This document shows positions 8,252 through 17,390 of a stretch of 64,000 nucleotides of DNA, piece by piece. The number at the start of each line of letters is the position of its first letter. The first letter of the stretch is position 1. This DNA comes from a bacterium 336/3. GTDB lineage: Bacteria; Bacteroidota; Bacteroidia; Cytophagales; Thermonemataceae. Made by a program: the position numbers and the translations under genes. The notes beneath the pieces are model-generated. The model saw only the letters and a list, made by a program, of their open reading frames with translations, was not told the DNA's origin and made no database searches. The stretch is taken from contig LJIE01000001.1 of NCBI GenBank assembly GCA_001281695.1, positions 3,247,521 through 3,311,520 of the forward strand, in the 5' to 3' direction.

Positions 8252-10051
8252 TTAAAACAATTGATACTCTGGACTTTGCAAGATAGCACTTAACAATGCT
8301 CTCAGAGGCCCTCTAGCATTACTCTCTACAATAGCAGGATTGGCACTATTCCAACCAAAAGCCCAAGCATTGAATCGAGCATCTTGAGCAGGGTCAGCAG
8401 GGTTTACAGTGGCAATATCTCTGATGTGATAAAAAGCAAAATAATTAACTCTTTTATCAGTAAGTTCTGTATTTTCGATAGCAAGTGGTAAAAACTCATC
8501 CGCCACAAGTTTAGTAAAATCTTTGGCAAGCCTTACCCCTCCTATTATCACAGATTGTGTTGCAACGGTATTGATATTGGGTATTCCACTGTTGTTTTTT
8601 GCCCATTCAAAAGCATCAACTGAAAACCCCCATCCATTGCTTTGATTCAGCAAATTTCTGATAAAATTATAACGATTAGCAAGCGTATTGGTTGTTATCC
8701 AGTTTCTTGCATAGTTTGGGGCTTGGTGATAAGGTTCATAACCAGCTACATCATAGGGTTCTAAGAAATCCAAGCCCATCAGTAACATTTGTCTATCTAT
8801 ATTTCCCCATTTCATATAGAAATTCATGGCATTGCCTGCTGAAAGTCCTGAAGGTTTGGGCAAACCATTAAGCAAAGTTCCTACATCAAAATATTTGAGT
8901 GTGCCTAACACCACTTCCATAGGAGATTTAACCATTGCTCCATCTGTTGAAACACCATCATTGGTTAAGGCTCCCATATCATAAAAATGCTGACTTGAAA
9001 GTAAGTTTCGTATAATAGGTGCTATTCTAAACCCATTTGCTTCCATATCTTGGGCAAGTGTACGGATAACTCCATTTTCTACACTTGCAGGAATCTGATG
9101 GTGTACAAAAAATCTGTACAAACGTCTTACAAAATATCTACAAGCCACTAATACACCTTGAGCATCTCGTTTAGCAAAAATAGCATCTACCAAATCCACA
9201 ATTTCCTGATAAGCACTCAAGGGTGTTGGATTTGCTGGTGATGTTATGGTTCTCCCTAAAACAGTTTTTGTACCATTATCATGGGCATAAGCAAATTCTA
9301 CACCACCTGCAAGAAGGTTTGTTTTTACTTTTCCTGTGGAAAGTCCTGTTGCTGTACTTAAATTGGGAGCCGTAATAGCTGGATTTGTTGAGAAGAAATC
9401 ATCTGTTGTCCAGCCTGTTAGTACTCTTGCTGCTTCTTTAATGTCTTGTTCTGTGTAATTAGTGTAGTTTCCAGCACCAATTGTATCACCCTTACCTAGG
9501 GTAAATAATTCTAAGAGTTCTCTTGCAAAATTTTCATTGGGTAAACCTTTTTCATTGATACGCCCATCTAAGAAAATCAGCATAGAGTTTTCTAAGATCA
9601 TTTCTCGTATCAAATCTTTGTAATTCTGAAAATTAGCATTACCTCCTCCTGCAAACTCATTGACAAGATATCTACGAAACATTTTACTTTGATGATACAC
9701 AAAACGGCTACTTCCAACAACTCCTCTTTTGGTTGTGATAACTGTATGTAAGAAAAAAGTGAGTTTTTCAAGAGATGTATTATCTTCATACATTCTACTG
9801 AGCCACCAAGCTTTTAGATTATCCTCATTTTTAAAGTCCTCTTCTTCGGGTTGGGGCTTGGTCATTGTCCAGTTCACGCCATCTTCATTGATGGGGTCTG
9901 GAGGCATCGTAAAATTTGTAAGATTATTGACAATTCCAACACCTGCCCCAGCAGTGGTTTGGGTGGTTGCTCTATTTGCTCCAAATGTTGCCCTACGAAG
10001 TAAATGTTTTGCTTCCTTTAAGCCAAATGTAGATATAATGGGTAATGGCAT
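8252..10051 (-). CDS. DUF1800 family protein
   Basis: 599 residues. The start MPLPIISTFGLKEAKHLLRRATFGA contains the HLLRRATFG motif that opens DUF1800 proteins. Further family landmarks are WWLSRMYEDNTSLEKLTFFLHTVI, NENFARELLELFTLG and EAARVLTGW. There is no signal peptide and no T9SS tail, although its DUF1501 partner 36 bases downstream has both, so it might be co-exported with that partner or act inside the cell. It starts 27 bases after the CAP lipoprotein gene. Biochemical function of the family is not known to me; the pairing with DUF1501 is a well-known genomic association. Confidence 0.85.
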   Translation of the reverse strand: MPLPIISTFGLKEAKHLLRRATFGANRATTQTTAGAGVGIVNNLTNFTMPPDPINEDGVNWTMTKPQPEEEDFKNEDNLKAWWLSRMYEDNTSLEKLTFFLHTVITTKRGVVGSSRFVYHQSKMFRRYLVNEFAGGGNANFQNYKDLIREMILENSMLIFLDGRINEKGLPNENFARELLELFTLGKGDTIGAGNYTNYTEQDIKEAARVLTGWTTDDFFSTNPAITAPNLSTATGLSTGKVKTNLLAGGVEFAYAHDNGTKTVLGRTITSPANPTPLSAYQEIVDLVDAIFAKRDAQGVLVACRYFVRRLYRFFVHHQIPASVENGVIRTLAQDMEANGFRIAPIIRNLLSSQHFYDMGALTNDGVSTDGAMVKSPMEVVLGTLKYFDVGTLLNGLPKPSGLSAGNAMNFYMKWGNIDRQMLLMGLDFLEPYDVAGYEPYHQAPNYARNWITTNTLANRYNFIRNLLNQSNGWGFSVDAFEWAKNNSGIPNINTVATQSVIIGGVRLAKDFTKLVADEFLPLAIENTELTDKRVNYFAFYHIRDIATVNPADPAQDARFNAWAFGWNSANPAIVESNARGPLRALLSAILQSPEYQLF

Positions 10052-10078
10052 AGTTGTAGTGAGTTTATAATAGTATAA

Positions 10079-10582
10079 TTATCTTTTTCCAAAAATTTGA
10101 GTCCAGTAATTTCCACTTCTACCAACACCCATTTCTGTCATATTAGCATTCATGATATTTTTACAATGTCCTTCACTATTTTTCCAACCCTCAATTACTG
10201 CCTCCTCAGAAGTATAACCATTTGCAATATTTTCAGCCCATGTTGTCCAAGCATACCCTACAGCCGTAAGTCTTTGTCCAGGATTTTTTCCATCTTGAGA
10301 TGTATGAGAGAAGTATTTTTTTGTCTCCATATCTTTACTATGTGCTGTTGCTGACTGTTCAAGTAAGTCATGCCATACAACTGTTGCTACTTTGGGCATG
10401 TTGGTACTTCCACAAGTACAACCTGTTGTGCGTAAATTGTTCACTAACTCTAAAAGCTTATTTTTATCAATACCTGTTGTAGGTGTATTTTGCGTTGGAG
10501 CTGGGTCTTCATCTTTCTTCTTTTTACAAGAAATTAGAGTAGCTCCTATGAGAATAGCGAATATCAATAGGCTTTTTTTCAT
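10079..10582 (-). CDS. CAP (SCP/PR-1-like) domain lipoprotein
   Basis: 167 residues. A lipoprotein signal (MKKSLLIFAILIGATLISC) is followed by a charged, disordered linker (KKKKDEDPAPTQ) and a CAP domain. Family motifs are visible in order: LLELVNNLR, VVWHDLLEQSATAHSKDM, YFSHTSQDGKNPGQRL, WAENIANGY, WKNSEGHCKNIMN and EMGVGRSGNYWTQIFG. The His of AHSKDM, the Glu of AENIA and the His of EGHC match the conserved CAP cavity. It is the first gene of a five-gene same-strand run. CAP proteins in bacteria are usually secreted; the activity here is unknown. Confidence 0.88.
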   Translation of the reverse strand: MKKSLLIFAILIGATLISCKKKKDEDPAPTQNTPTTGIDKNKLLELVNNLRTTGCTCGSTNMPKVATVVWHDLLEQSATAHSKDMETKKYFSHTSQDGKNPGQRLTAVGYAWTTWAENIANGYTSEEAVIEGWKNSEGHCKNIMNANMTEMGVGRSGNYWTQIFGKR

Positions 10583-10709
10583 GGCTTTGTAACAATTTTA
10601 GTAAAATTTGAGCTAAAAAAATAAAAGATGTGCCTCAATAATTAAGATGTACTTTCCAATTAATTTATTATTGAGCTTTAGAAGTTTATACGATTGTTCT
10701 CAAAAAAAG

Positions 10710-12236
10710 TTATGTCTTTTGAGTAGAATATTTTTGAAATTCTATAAAAGCTTCAGGAAGATGTTCTATGATGTCATTAGCTATAAGAGAAAGTTGTCCT
10801 ATTTTTTTTATAGCCAAGTCAGCTGATAAACCATGTACATATACACCTATACAAGTAGCCTCTAAAGGAGTATAATGTTGGGCTAAAAGCCCTGTGATAA
10901 TGCCAGTCAACACATCTCCACTTCCACCTGTTGCCATGCCTGCATTGCCAGAAGTATTGATTAAAATTTTTCCATCAGGAGTGGCTATCTTAGAATACGC
11001 ACCTTTTAAAACAATATAAATATGATGTTTCTTTGCAAAATTTTGTAAAAGTTCCAAACATTCATAATCGTTTTGCCAAGAACCTACAAGCCTTTCAAAC
11101 TCTTTGGGGTGAGGAGTAAGAATACTTTCTGGAGGTAAAAAAGCTAACCAAGTAGAATTTTCTGCAAGAATATTCAAGGCATCTGCATCCAAAACCAATG
11201 GTATTTGGGAGTCTTGGATTAAAAACTTCAGAAATTTTTGTGTTTCTTCGTGTGTACCTATCCCAGAACCTACTCCAATAGCATTATAACGACTATAATT
11301 GGGTTTTCCTGAAATATATGTATCTGTCTCAGAGTCCATAAATATGGCTTCAGGGACAGATGTTTGTAGAATAGTATGATTACAAGTAGAAGAAAAAACA
11401 GACAATAAACCAGTTCCTGCTCTCAAACATGCTTTTGCAGCCAAAGTAGCAGCTCCTGCTTTTCCATAACTTCCTACAGCTAGCAGGCTATGTCCATAAG
11501 AACCTTTATGTGAAAAAGTGGGGCGTGGTTGCAGACGATTGTATAAGCTTGCAATTTCAGGGAATGTGTTGATAAAATACTGACTGTCAATCTTATTTTC
11601 AAATTCAGTTAGCAATCCAATATCCAAAACTACCAAATTACCTACATTATTGCCTGTTTGAGGTAATAACATATTGAGTTTGGGTTTATGGAAAGTGAGT
11701 GTATGAGTTGCTTTAATAATTGGAGTATTTTTTTCTTGGGGCAAATTAGCATACATGCCTGTGGGCATATCAATAGCTATTACTTTTGTTTTGGAAAAAT
11801 TGATAAACTTCACAATTTCTCCAACCCAACCATGAAGAGGTTTGGATAAACCCACGCCAAAAATAGCATCAATGATGGTGGTTTGGTTAGGTATAATAAT
11901 TTCATTTAAAGCATTTTCATTGATATAAGAAACCTTTATTTCTTGGGGTATTCTTTGTAAATTAGCTTGAAAATCGAGTGTAGGGTTACTGATTTCTAAA
12001 ATAAAAACACTTACATCTTTTCCTTGCTGGAAAAGCAAACGAGCAATAGCAAGTCCATCACCACCATTATTGCCTCTACCACAAAATATGGTAAAATGCT
12101 CTTGCTCTATATTTTTTAGAATCCAATTTATACAAGCCCAAGAAGCCCTTTCCATCAAATCTATGGATGCAATAGGCTCATTTTGAATAGTAAACTGGTC
12201 TAAAGCCTTGATTTGTTCTGCTGTAAGGAGTTTCAT
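10710..12236 (-). CDS. nnr: Bifunctional NAD(P)H-hydrate epimerase/dehydratase
   Basis: 508 residues. The N-terminal half (about 1-215) is the YjeF_N epimerase, with FCGRGNNGGDGLAIARLL near residue 50 and IDAIFGVGLSKPLHG near 125. The C-terminal half (about 225-505) is the ribokinase-like ADP-dependent dehydratase, with KGSYGHSLLAVGSYGKAGAA, LTPHPKEFERL and NAGMATGGSGDVLTGIITG. The enzyme repairs hydrated NADH and NADPH: the epimerase interconverts the R and S hydrates and the dehydratase restores the cofactor. The length matches the usual two-domain protein. It starts 3 bases after the stop of the upstream thioredoxin-like gene, so the two are translationally close. Confidence 0.95.
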   Translation of the reverse strand: MKLLTAEQIKALDQFTIQNEPIASIDLMERASWACINWILKNIEQEHFTIFCGRGNNGGDGLAIARLLFQQGKDVSVFILEISNPTLDFQANLQRIPQEIKVSYINENALNEIIIPNQTTIIDAIFGVGLSKPLHGWVGEIVKFINFSKTKVIAIDMPTGMYANLPQEKNTPIIKATHTLTFHKPKLNMLLPQTGNNVGNLVVLDIGLLTEFENKIDSQYFINTFPEIASLYNRLQPRPTFSHKGSYGHSLLAVGSYGKAGAATLAAKACLRAGTGLLSVFSSTCNHTILQTSVPEAIFMDSETDTYISGKPNYSRYNAIGVGSGIGTHEETQKFLKFLIQDSQIPLVLDADALNILAENSTWLAFLPPESILTPHPKEFERLVGSWQNDYECLELLQNFAKKHHIYIVLKGAYSKIATPDGKILINTSGNAGMATGGSGDVLTGIITGLLAQHYTPLEATCIGVYVHGLSADLAIKKIGQLSLIANDIIEHLPEAFIEFQKYSTQKT

Positions 12237-12239
12237 GGA

Positions 12240-13463
12240 TTACTCTTTGAGTAAAGTATTCATGAGTGTATTAAATTCTTCTCTCCATTTTTGATAATAT
12301 TCACCTGTTCCTGGTCCTGCAAAACCTGTATGTATTTTTCTTACTTGTCCTTTTTTATCAATAAAAATAGTAGTTGGGTATGATGATATGCCATTGAGCA
12401 TAGGAAGGCTTTTGGAAGCTACTTCTTTGTCATTTGTACCTGCAATTACGAAATCGTACTCTACATTGAAACGTTTTGCTACCTTTGAGACCATTTGTTT
12501 GGCATATTCAAATTCGGGTTTGCGTTCGTAGGCTAATCCAATAATAGCAACAGGTTTATTTTTATTTTTTTTGTACCAATCTGAAAGAAATTTAGTTTCA
12601 TCCATACAGTTGGGACACCAAGAACCAAATATCTGTAAAATAACCACTTTACCTTTGTATTTTTCATCTTTAAGAGAAACAGTTTTACCTTCTAAATTGG
12701 GGAATTTAAAATCTACTTCTTTATAGCCTTCTTTGAGGTAAGTTAGCTTTGAGGCATCTGGCAGGGTAGCTTTTTCGTTATAAATAGCTTTCCAAGTTCC
12801 AGCTTTGTTTTTCCCTGACCAAAACTCTCCAGAAAGTGTATCATTTTCAATAGCACCATAGAAACGATACGCAAAGCCTCCATCAAATGTAGAAAGATAA
12901 ATCTGATTCATATATACATTACCTTCCAAGTATCTATAATCGCCTGTGGTAGTAAGGAATGAGCCTGTAACTTTACCTGTGGCTACATCTTGCTTGAACG
13001 CTCCCACAGCAGGATAGCTACGCCCTTCTGCATTGGTAAAAGTGGTTTGCCATTTTCCTGTAAAATTAGTGTTAAGTTTGGATGTTTCTTTTAAGAAACG
13101 GTATTTTTCACCCCAAGTTCCTTCTACTTCTTGGTCTATTTTATTGTAATGCTTTCTATAAAGCCCTTTCATTTTTTTACCATCTAACTTAAAAGCAAGC
13201 GAAGCATCAAAAATATGTAAAGGAATATAGATAGAATCTTTCTTTTCTGAAAATATAATAGTTTCAAGTTCTAAGCGTTCTTCTGCATTGAGTAAATAGG
13301 CTTTGTATTCTTTATTTTTTTCAACAATTTCCATATTGAATGGAATACCTCCTCCATCATTTTTGAGTACAAAACGCCAAAAACCAGTTTGTAATTGAGC
13401 AAAAGCCCCCTGAAACACAAACAAAAAGCATACAAGTAGCAATGATAATTTCTTCAACATCAT
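12240..13463 (-). CDS. TlpA-like thioredoxin-domain exported protein
   Basis: 407 residues with signal peptide (MLKKLSLLLVCFLFVFQGAFAQ; the Met one codon upstream is equally possible). Residues of about 30-240 are a beta-rich region of unknown type with repeated GxWxxxF/Y-like strands. The C-terminal part (about 255-400) is a TlpA/AhpC-TSA thioredoxin fold with the redox motif WCPNC in ILQIFGSWCPNCMDETKFL and a cis-Pro region YPTTIFIDKKGQV. It probably reduces or exchanges disulfides in the periplasm, as related Bacteroidota proteins are thought to do. It lies immediately upstream of nnr on the same strand and diverges from the lipase-like gene at 13636. Confidence 0.88.
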   Translation of the reverse strand: MMLKKLSLLLVCFLFVFQGAFAQLQTGFWRFVLKNDGGGIPFNMEIVEKNKEYKAYLLNAEERLELETIIFSEKKDSIYIPLHIFDASLAFKLDGKKMKGLYRKHYNKIDQEVEGTWGEKYRFLKETSKLNTNFTGKWQTTFTNAEGRSYPAVGAFKQDVATGKVTGSFLTTTGDYRYLEGNVYMNQIYLSTFDGGFAYRFYGAIENDTLSGEFWSGKNKAGTWKAIYNEKATLPDASKLTYLKEGYKEVDFKFPNLEGKTVSLKDEKYKGKVVILQIFGSWCPNCMDETKFLSDWYKKNKNKPVAIIGLAYERKPEFEYAKQMVSKVAKRFNVEYDFVIAGTNDKEVASKSLPMLNGISSYPTTIFIDKKGQVRKIHTGFAGPGTGEYYQKWREEFNTLMNTLLKE

Positions 13464-13635
13464 AAATAAGTTAAAATATAATTATAATCAGTTTTTCAGT
13501 ATTTAAATAAATATTCGTAACTTTAAAAGTAATAAAAAATATAAAGCTAACACACATTCACCTTTCTTTTCTAAACGTAAAAGTGTTTTAACTTGTTATT
13601 CTGCCCCTTTATTATATTTTAAAACACTTTATAAT

Positions 13636-14622
13636 ATGGCTAATTTCATAAAAAAATTTCAAAAAATAGCCTCACAAGGCTTGAGTATTTTAAATGGTGC
13701 CGTAGGAGATAAGCTTGAAAATAGCTTTTTAGAAATCTCTATGGCATTTTATTATCAAGACAAAAAACTATCCTTAGAGCCTTCTACCTTGAAACAATAT
13801 TGTCTTGAACGAAATTCAGTTTTGAGTGGAAAAGTTTGTATTTTAATTCATGGACTTACACACAACGAAACAGCTTGGGATTTTCCTGATAAAACCAATT
13901 ATGGAACATTTTTAGAAAATGACTTTCAGTTTACTCCATTTTATTTGCGTTACAACACAGGTTCACATATTTCGGATAACGGGAAAAAATTAGCTGATTT
14001 ATTGGAAACCTTGTATAAAAACTATCCTGTCCCTATTCAAGAAATATGCATTATTTCTCATAGTATGGGTGGCTTGGTAACTCATAGTGCCTGCCATTAT
14101 GCTCAGGAACAAGCTTGCGGCTGGACTGAAAAATTAAAAAATATTTTTTTACTTGCAACGCCTCATGCTGGTTCATTTTTAGAGAAATTCGCTAATGTAA
14201 CCACTAATATCCTTGAAAAAGTACCCAATTGGCAAACAAGACTTGTGGGTGATGCCATCAATTTGAGAAGTGCTGGCATCAAAGATTTACGATTTGGTTA
14301 TTTGAGAGAAGATGATTGGAATAACCAAATTACAGATAATTTGCTTCATAATACACAAAAAGGAGTCAAAAAAATAGAAGGTGCATCTTATTATATCATT
14401 GCGGGCAGACTTACCAAAGACGAAAAACATTGGCTTACTCATTTATTTGGTGATATTTTGGTCAATACAGAAAGTGCAAAAGCAGAAGGGCATGAACATT
14501 TTTATTTTCCTCCTGAAAATTGTTATGAATTTGCCCAAACCAATCATTTTAAGGTTCAAACCAAAATGGAAGTATATGAAAGAATAAAAAATTGGATGAG
14601 CATTCCACCGTCAAATTCTTAG
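13636..14622 (+). CDS. Alpha/beta hydrolase, lipase-like
   Basis: 328 residues, no signal peptide. The oxyanion-hole strand VCILIHGLTHNETAW is followed by the nucleophile elbow IISHSMGGLVTHSAC (G-x-S-x-G type with Ser-His-Ser-Met-Gly-Gly) and LLATPHAGSFLEKF, as in PGAP1-like and triacylglycerol lipase relatives. A late His in QTNHFKVQTK is a good candidate for the catalytic His. The predicted activity is ester hydrolysis; the substrate cannot be told. It is divergent from the thioredoxin-like gene, with 172 bases between, and is followed 72 bases later by an M23 peptidase gene. Confidence 0.85.
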   Translation: MANFIKKFQKIASQGLSILNGAVGDKLENSFLEISMAFYYQDKKLSLEPSTLKQYCLERNSVLSGKVCILIHGLTHNETAWDFPDKTNYGTFLENDFQFTPFYLRYNTGSHISDNGKKLADLLETLYKNYPVPIQEICIISHSMGGLVTHSACHYAQEQACGWTEKLKNIFLLATPHAGSFLEKFANVTTNILEKVPNWQTRLVGDAINLRSAGIKDLRFGYLREDDWNNQITDNLLHNTQKGVKKIEGASYYIIAGRLTKDEKHWLTHLFGDILVNTESAKAEGHEHFYFPPENCYEFAQTNHFKVQTKMEVYERIKNWMSIPPSNS

Positions 14623-14652
14623 ACTTCTTTATTTTTTTAGCAAGAGTTTTCA

Positions 14653-14660
14653 TAACTTTG
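14653..14660 (+). promoter_or_regulatory. Candidate -7 element for the M23 peptidase gene
   Basis: TAACTTTG matches TAnnTTTG and lies 34 bases before the start codon. The expected TTTG about 19 bases upstream is not well conserved, so only the -7 element is supported. Confidence 0.4.
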
Positions 14661-14694
14661 TAAAACTGACATCATAGTTTTACATCAAATATCT

Positions 14695-16554
14695 ATGCAA
14701 AAACTTAGTTTCCTATTCATTAGCTTTTTATTTTATTATATATCTTTTGCCCAAAATCCAACATATTTCAAAGGAAAATATGTATTTCCTGTAAAGCCTG
14801 ATAGCGGAAAGATTGTGCTAACAGGCAATATGGGTGAGATCAGACCGAATCACTTTCATTGTGGTTTGGATATTGCAGACAAAGAAGGTGAGCCTATTCA
14901 TAGCATTTATAAAGGTTATATCAGTAGAATTAAGGCTTCTACATTTGGTTATGGGAATGTTATTTACGTTACACATCCTGAAACCGAGCATGTAAGTGTG
15001 TATGCTCACCTTTCCGATTTTAGCCCTCGTATCAGGCGTTATATCAGAGAAAAGCAGTACGAGCAAGAAAGTTTTGAGGTAGAGATTTTTCCAAGTGTAG
15101 AAGAATTGCCTGTTACCACCAAAGAAATAATTGGTTATTTGGGCAATACAGGTGGTTCTTATGGACCTCATTTACATTTTGAAATTCGTACTATTGCAGA
15201 TTTTGTCCTCAATCCACAATTTTTTTATGACATTCAGAAGGACAATATTCCTCCTAAATTGTTTCAGATAGCCATTTCGCCTCTTTCTTCTGAAAGCAGA
15301 ATTGAAAGTAGATATCAGATTTATAGGGCTACCCCTCTAGCTACCAAAGAAGGTTGGAGCATTCTCAAACCCATTAGTGCTTATGGACTGGTAGGTTTGG
15401 AAGGTATCACTTGGGATATGGCTCAGGGGGCTACAAGCACTTATGCAACGACCAAAGCTCGCCTGCGAGTAGATGGCAAAGAAATCTTTTCATTTCATAT
15501 TGATCATTTTCCAATGTATGAACTTTATGGAATGAATTTACATATCAATTATAAGTTACTCAAACAAACGGGTTCTAATTTTCAACGTTTTTATCAGGTA
15601 GATGGCAATAGACTAGGAATTTATAAAGGAAATGGCAAAATATTGGTAGAAGATGGTAAAAGTTATAATTTAGAGCTTGATTTAGAGGATGTTAATGGGA
15701 ATTTCAAAACGCTTTTTCTTACTCTCGAAGGCAAAAAGCCTAGTTTCATTAATAATTCTAAACTGATTACCTCAGCCATTTTGAGCCAAGATACAGATGA
15801 AAATACACTTATTATCAAGGCTCGTTATCTGAAAGGTAGTGAAGGAAACATTGACCTTATTTTGAGTGATAACAAGCAAGAAAGCCTACCTATCGCTTAT
15901 ATTCAAGGAAATGAAGCTGTTTATTTATATGATTTGAGAAAGGGTGTTCCTCTGAAAATCAAATCCGCCAATATCGAAATGCCTTTTCGCAAACAAATGA
16001 TTCCTTCTGGAACAAATTATACCTATAAAGATCCTTTTATGGAAGTATATTTTCCAAATGGGGCATTGGCAGATACTTCTTATCTTGATTTTTCAGCAAA
16101 ATCATCACATTTTTATATTGGAAAAGTTTATGAACCTCTTATTTGGGATGCAGAAGTGAAGTATAATCATAAAAAAAATGCAATTATTGAATTAAAAAAG
16201 GCTTTTATCCAATCTGAAAGAAGTAAATATACGTTTTCAGACCTCAATGATAGCACATTTACCATCAAAACTGGTTATCTAAATGATTTAAAGATAACAA
16301 GAGATGATACTCCTCCTACCATCAGACTGATTCGCAAAACACCTCAGAAATTAGTTTTCCAAATTGGTGATTATGGCTCAGGTATTGCCAATTTTAAAGC
16401 TTATTTGAATGGAAAGTTTATTTTGATGGAATATGAAAACAAAAATGCCATGATTTGGACAGATCCACTCACTACCGAAACACTTTCTGGAGAGTTTGAA
16501 CTCAAAGTTTTTGATAAAGTTGGCAATGTCCAAACCTACAAAATAGCTTTATAA
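14695..16554 (+). CDS. Secreted M23 (LytM-type) peptidase
   Basis: 619 residues with a signal peptide (MQKLSFLFISFLFYYISFAQ). The M23 domain spans about residues 30-180: HFHCGLDIADKEGEPIHSIYKG supplies the HxxxD zinc ligands and GGSYGPHLHFEIR supplies the HxH motif, so the active site looks intact. The remaining two thirds (about 185-619) are beta-rich without a recognised catalytic motif, ending in an Ig-like segment DDTPPTIRL...GIANFKAYLNGK. Likely a periplasmic peptidoglycan endopeptidase or related zinc peptidase. Its stop codon directly abuts the ATG of the next gene, so the two are probably co-translated. Confidence 0.9.
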   Translation: MQKLSFLFISFLFYYISFAQNPTYFKGKYVFPVKPDSGKIVLTGNMGEIRPNHFHCGLDIADKEGEPIHSIYKGYISRIKASTFGYGNVIYVTHPETEHVSVYAHLSDFSPRIRRYIREKQYEQESFEVEIFPSVEELPVTTKEIIGYLGNTGGSYGPHLHFEIRTIADFVLNPQFFYDIQKDNIPPKLFQIAISPLSSESRIESRYQIYRATPLATKEGWSILKPISAYGLVGLEGITWDMAQGATSTYATTKARLRVDGKEIFSFHIDHFPMYELYGMNLHINYKLLKQTGSNFQRFYQVDGNRLGIYKGNGKILVEDGKSYNLELDLEDVNGNFKTLFLTLEGKKPSFINNSKLITSAILSQDTDENTLIIKARYLKGSEGNIDLILSDNKQESLPIAYIQGNEAVYLYDLRKGVPLKIKSANIEMPFRKQMIPSGTNYTYKDPFMEVYFPNGALADTSYLDFSAKSSHFYIGKVYEPLIWDAEVKYNHKKNAIIELKKAFIQSERSKYTFSDLNDSTFTIKTGYLNDLKITRDDTPPTIRLIRKTPQKLVFQIGDYGSGIANFKAYLNGKFILMEYENKNAMIWTDPLTTETLSGEFELKVFDKVGNVQTYKIAL

Positions 16555-17244
16555 ATGGCTATCAGCACACTTCATATTATAGCTTGCCCCAATTGCCACA
16601 AAATACATCAGAAGCATGTCATTATTGGAGGCTTTCCGAGTTATACATGGTCAGATTTATTAGTGGTAGGGCGAGGTGGTAATCCTTATGGAAACCTCAA
16701 AATAAATGCCTGCCCTCATTGTAATCATTTTTTTTGGGTACACTCTGAGTATACTTTAGGAGTTCTAAAATATGATTCGCCTTTGGAGTGGAAAGAAGCC
16801 CCTGAAGCAGATGAGCAGTTTGATTTTAATTTTTGGAAACATCTTGTAGAAATACAATTTTTTGAAAATGAAGAAGAAGAATGTTATGTAAGATTGCATA
16901 CTTGGCAAACTTACAATCATTTTTTTAGAAATGAGCAAGGCATCAGTGGTGCTTTTTATGGCTTTTTTCATAATGATTCTAATTACCAACCCAACAATAC
17001 CCTTATCGAATTTAACAAACAAAATATCAGTCGTTTATATCAAATATTACCCTCCAAATCTGAAGAGAATTGGCTACTCAAAGCCGAGATACAAAGACAC
17101 CTTGAAAACTGGGAGGAATGTGTTAAAATTTGCAGAAAAGCAGAAAAAAATCTTAAAGATGGGCATTATTTACGAGTTGCTTTTAGAAAAATGAGAAAAT
17201 TAGCCCAAGAACAACATTCTAAAGTAGTTCAGATTTTTTCTTAA
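16555..17244 (+). CDS. Zinc-ribbon protein of unknown function
   Basis: 229 residues, no signal peptide. Two CxxC knuckles near the N-terminus (IIACPNCHKIHQ and INACPHCNHFFW, about residues 11-14 and 53-56) should bind one zinc. The rest is rich in aromatic and acidic residues, with a C-terminal helical, TPR-like segment (AEIQRHLENWEECVKICRKAEKN). The ATG follows the TAA of the M23 peptidase gene without a gap, so translation is probably coupled. I do not recognise the family; the arrangement suggests only that it is expressed together with the peptidase. Confidence 0.7.
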   Translation: MAISTLHIIACPNCHKIHQKHVIIGGFPSYTWSDLLVVGRGGNPYGNLKINACPHCNHFFWVHSEYTLGVLKYDSPLEWKEAPEADEQFDFNFWKHLVEIQFFENEEEECYVRLHTWQTYNHFFRNEQGISGAFYGFFHNDSNYQPNNTLIEFNKQNISRLYQILPSKSEENWLLKAEIQRHLENWEECVKICRKAEKNLKDGHYLRVAFRKMRKLAQEQHSKVVQIFS

Positions 17245-17390
17245 TATTTTACGGAGTAAAAAAAACACTGTAGAAATTCCTATTTAGGCATTTTGAAAAT
17301 ATTTTCGTATCACTTTTTTATTACTCAATAATCTTACGTAGTAAAGTTTTTATTTTGAATCATCAATCAAATAAAAACCCTAGAATCTAT

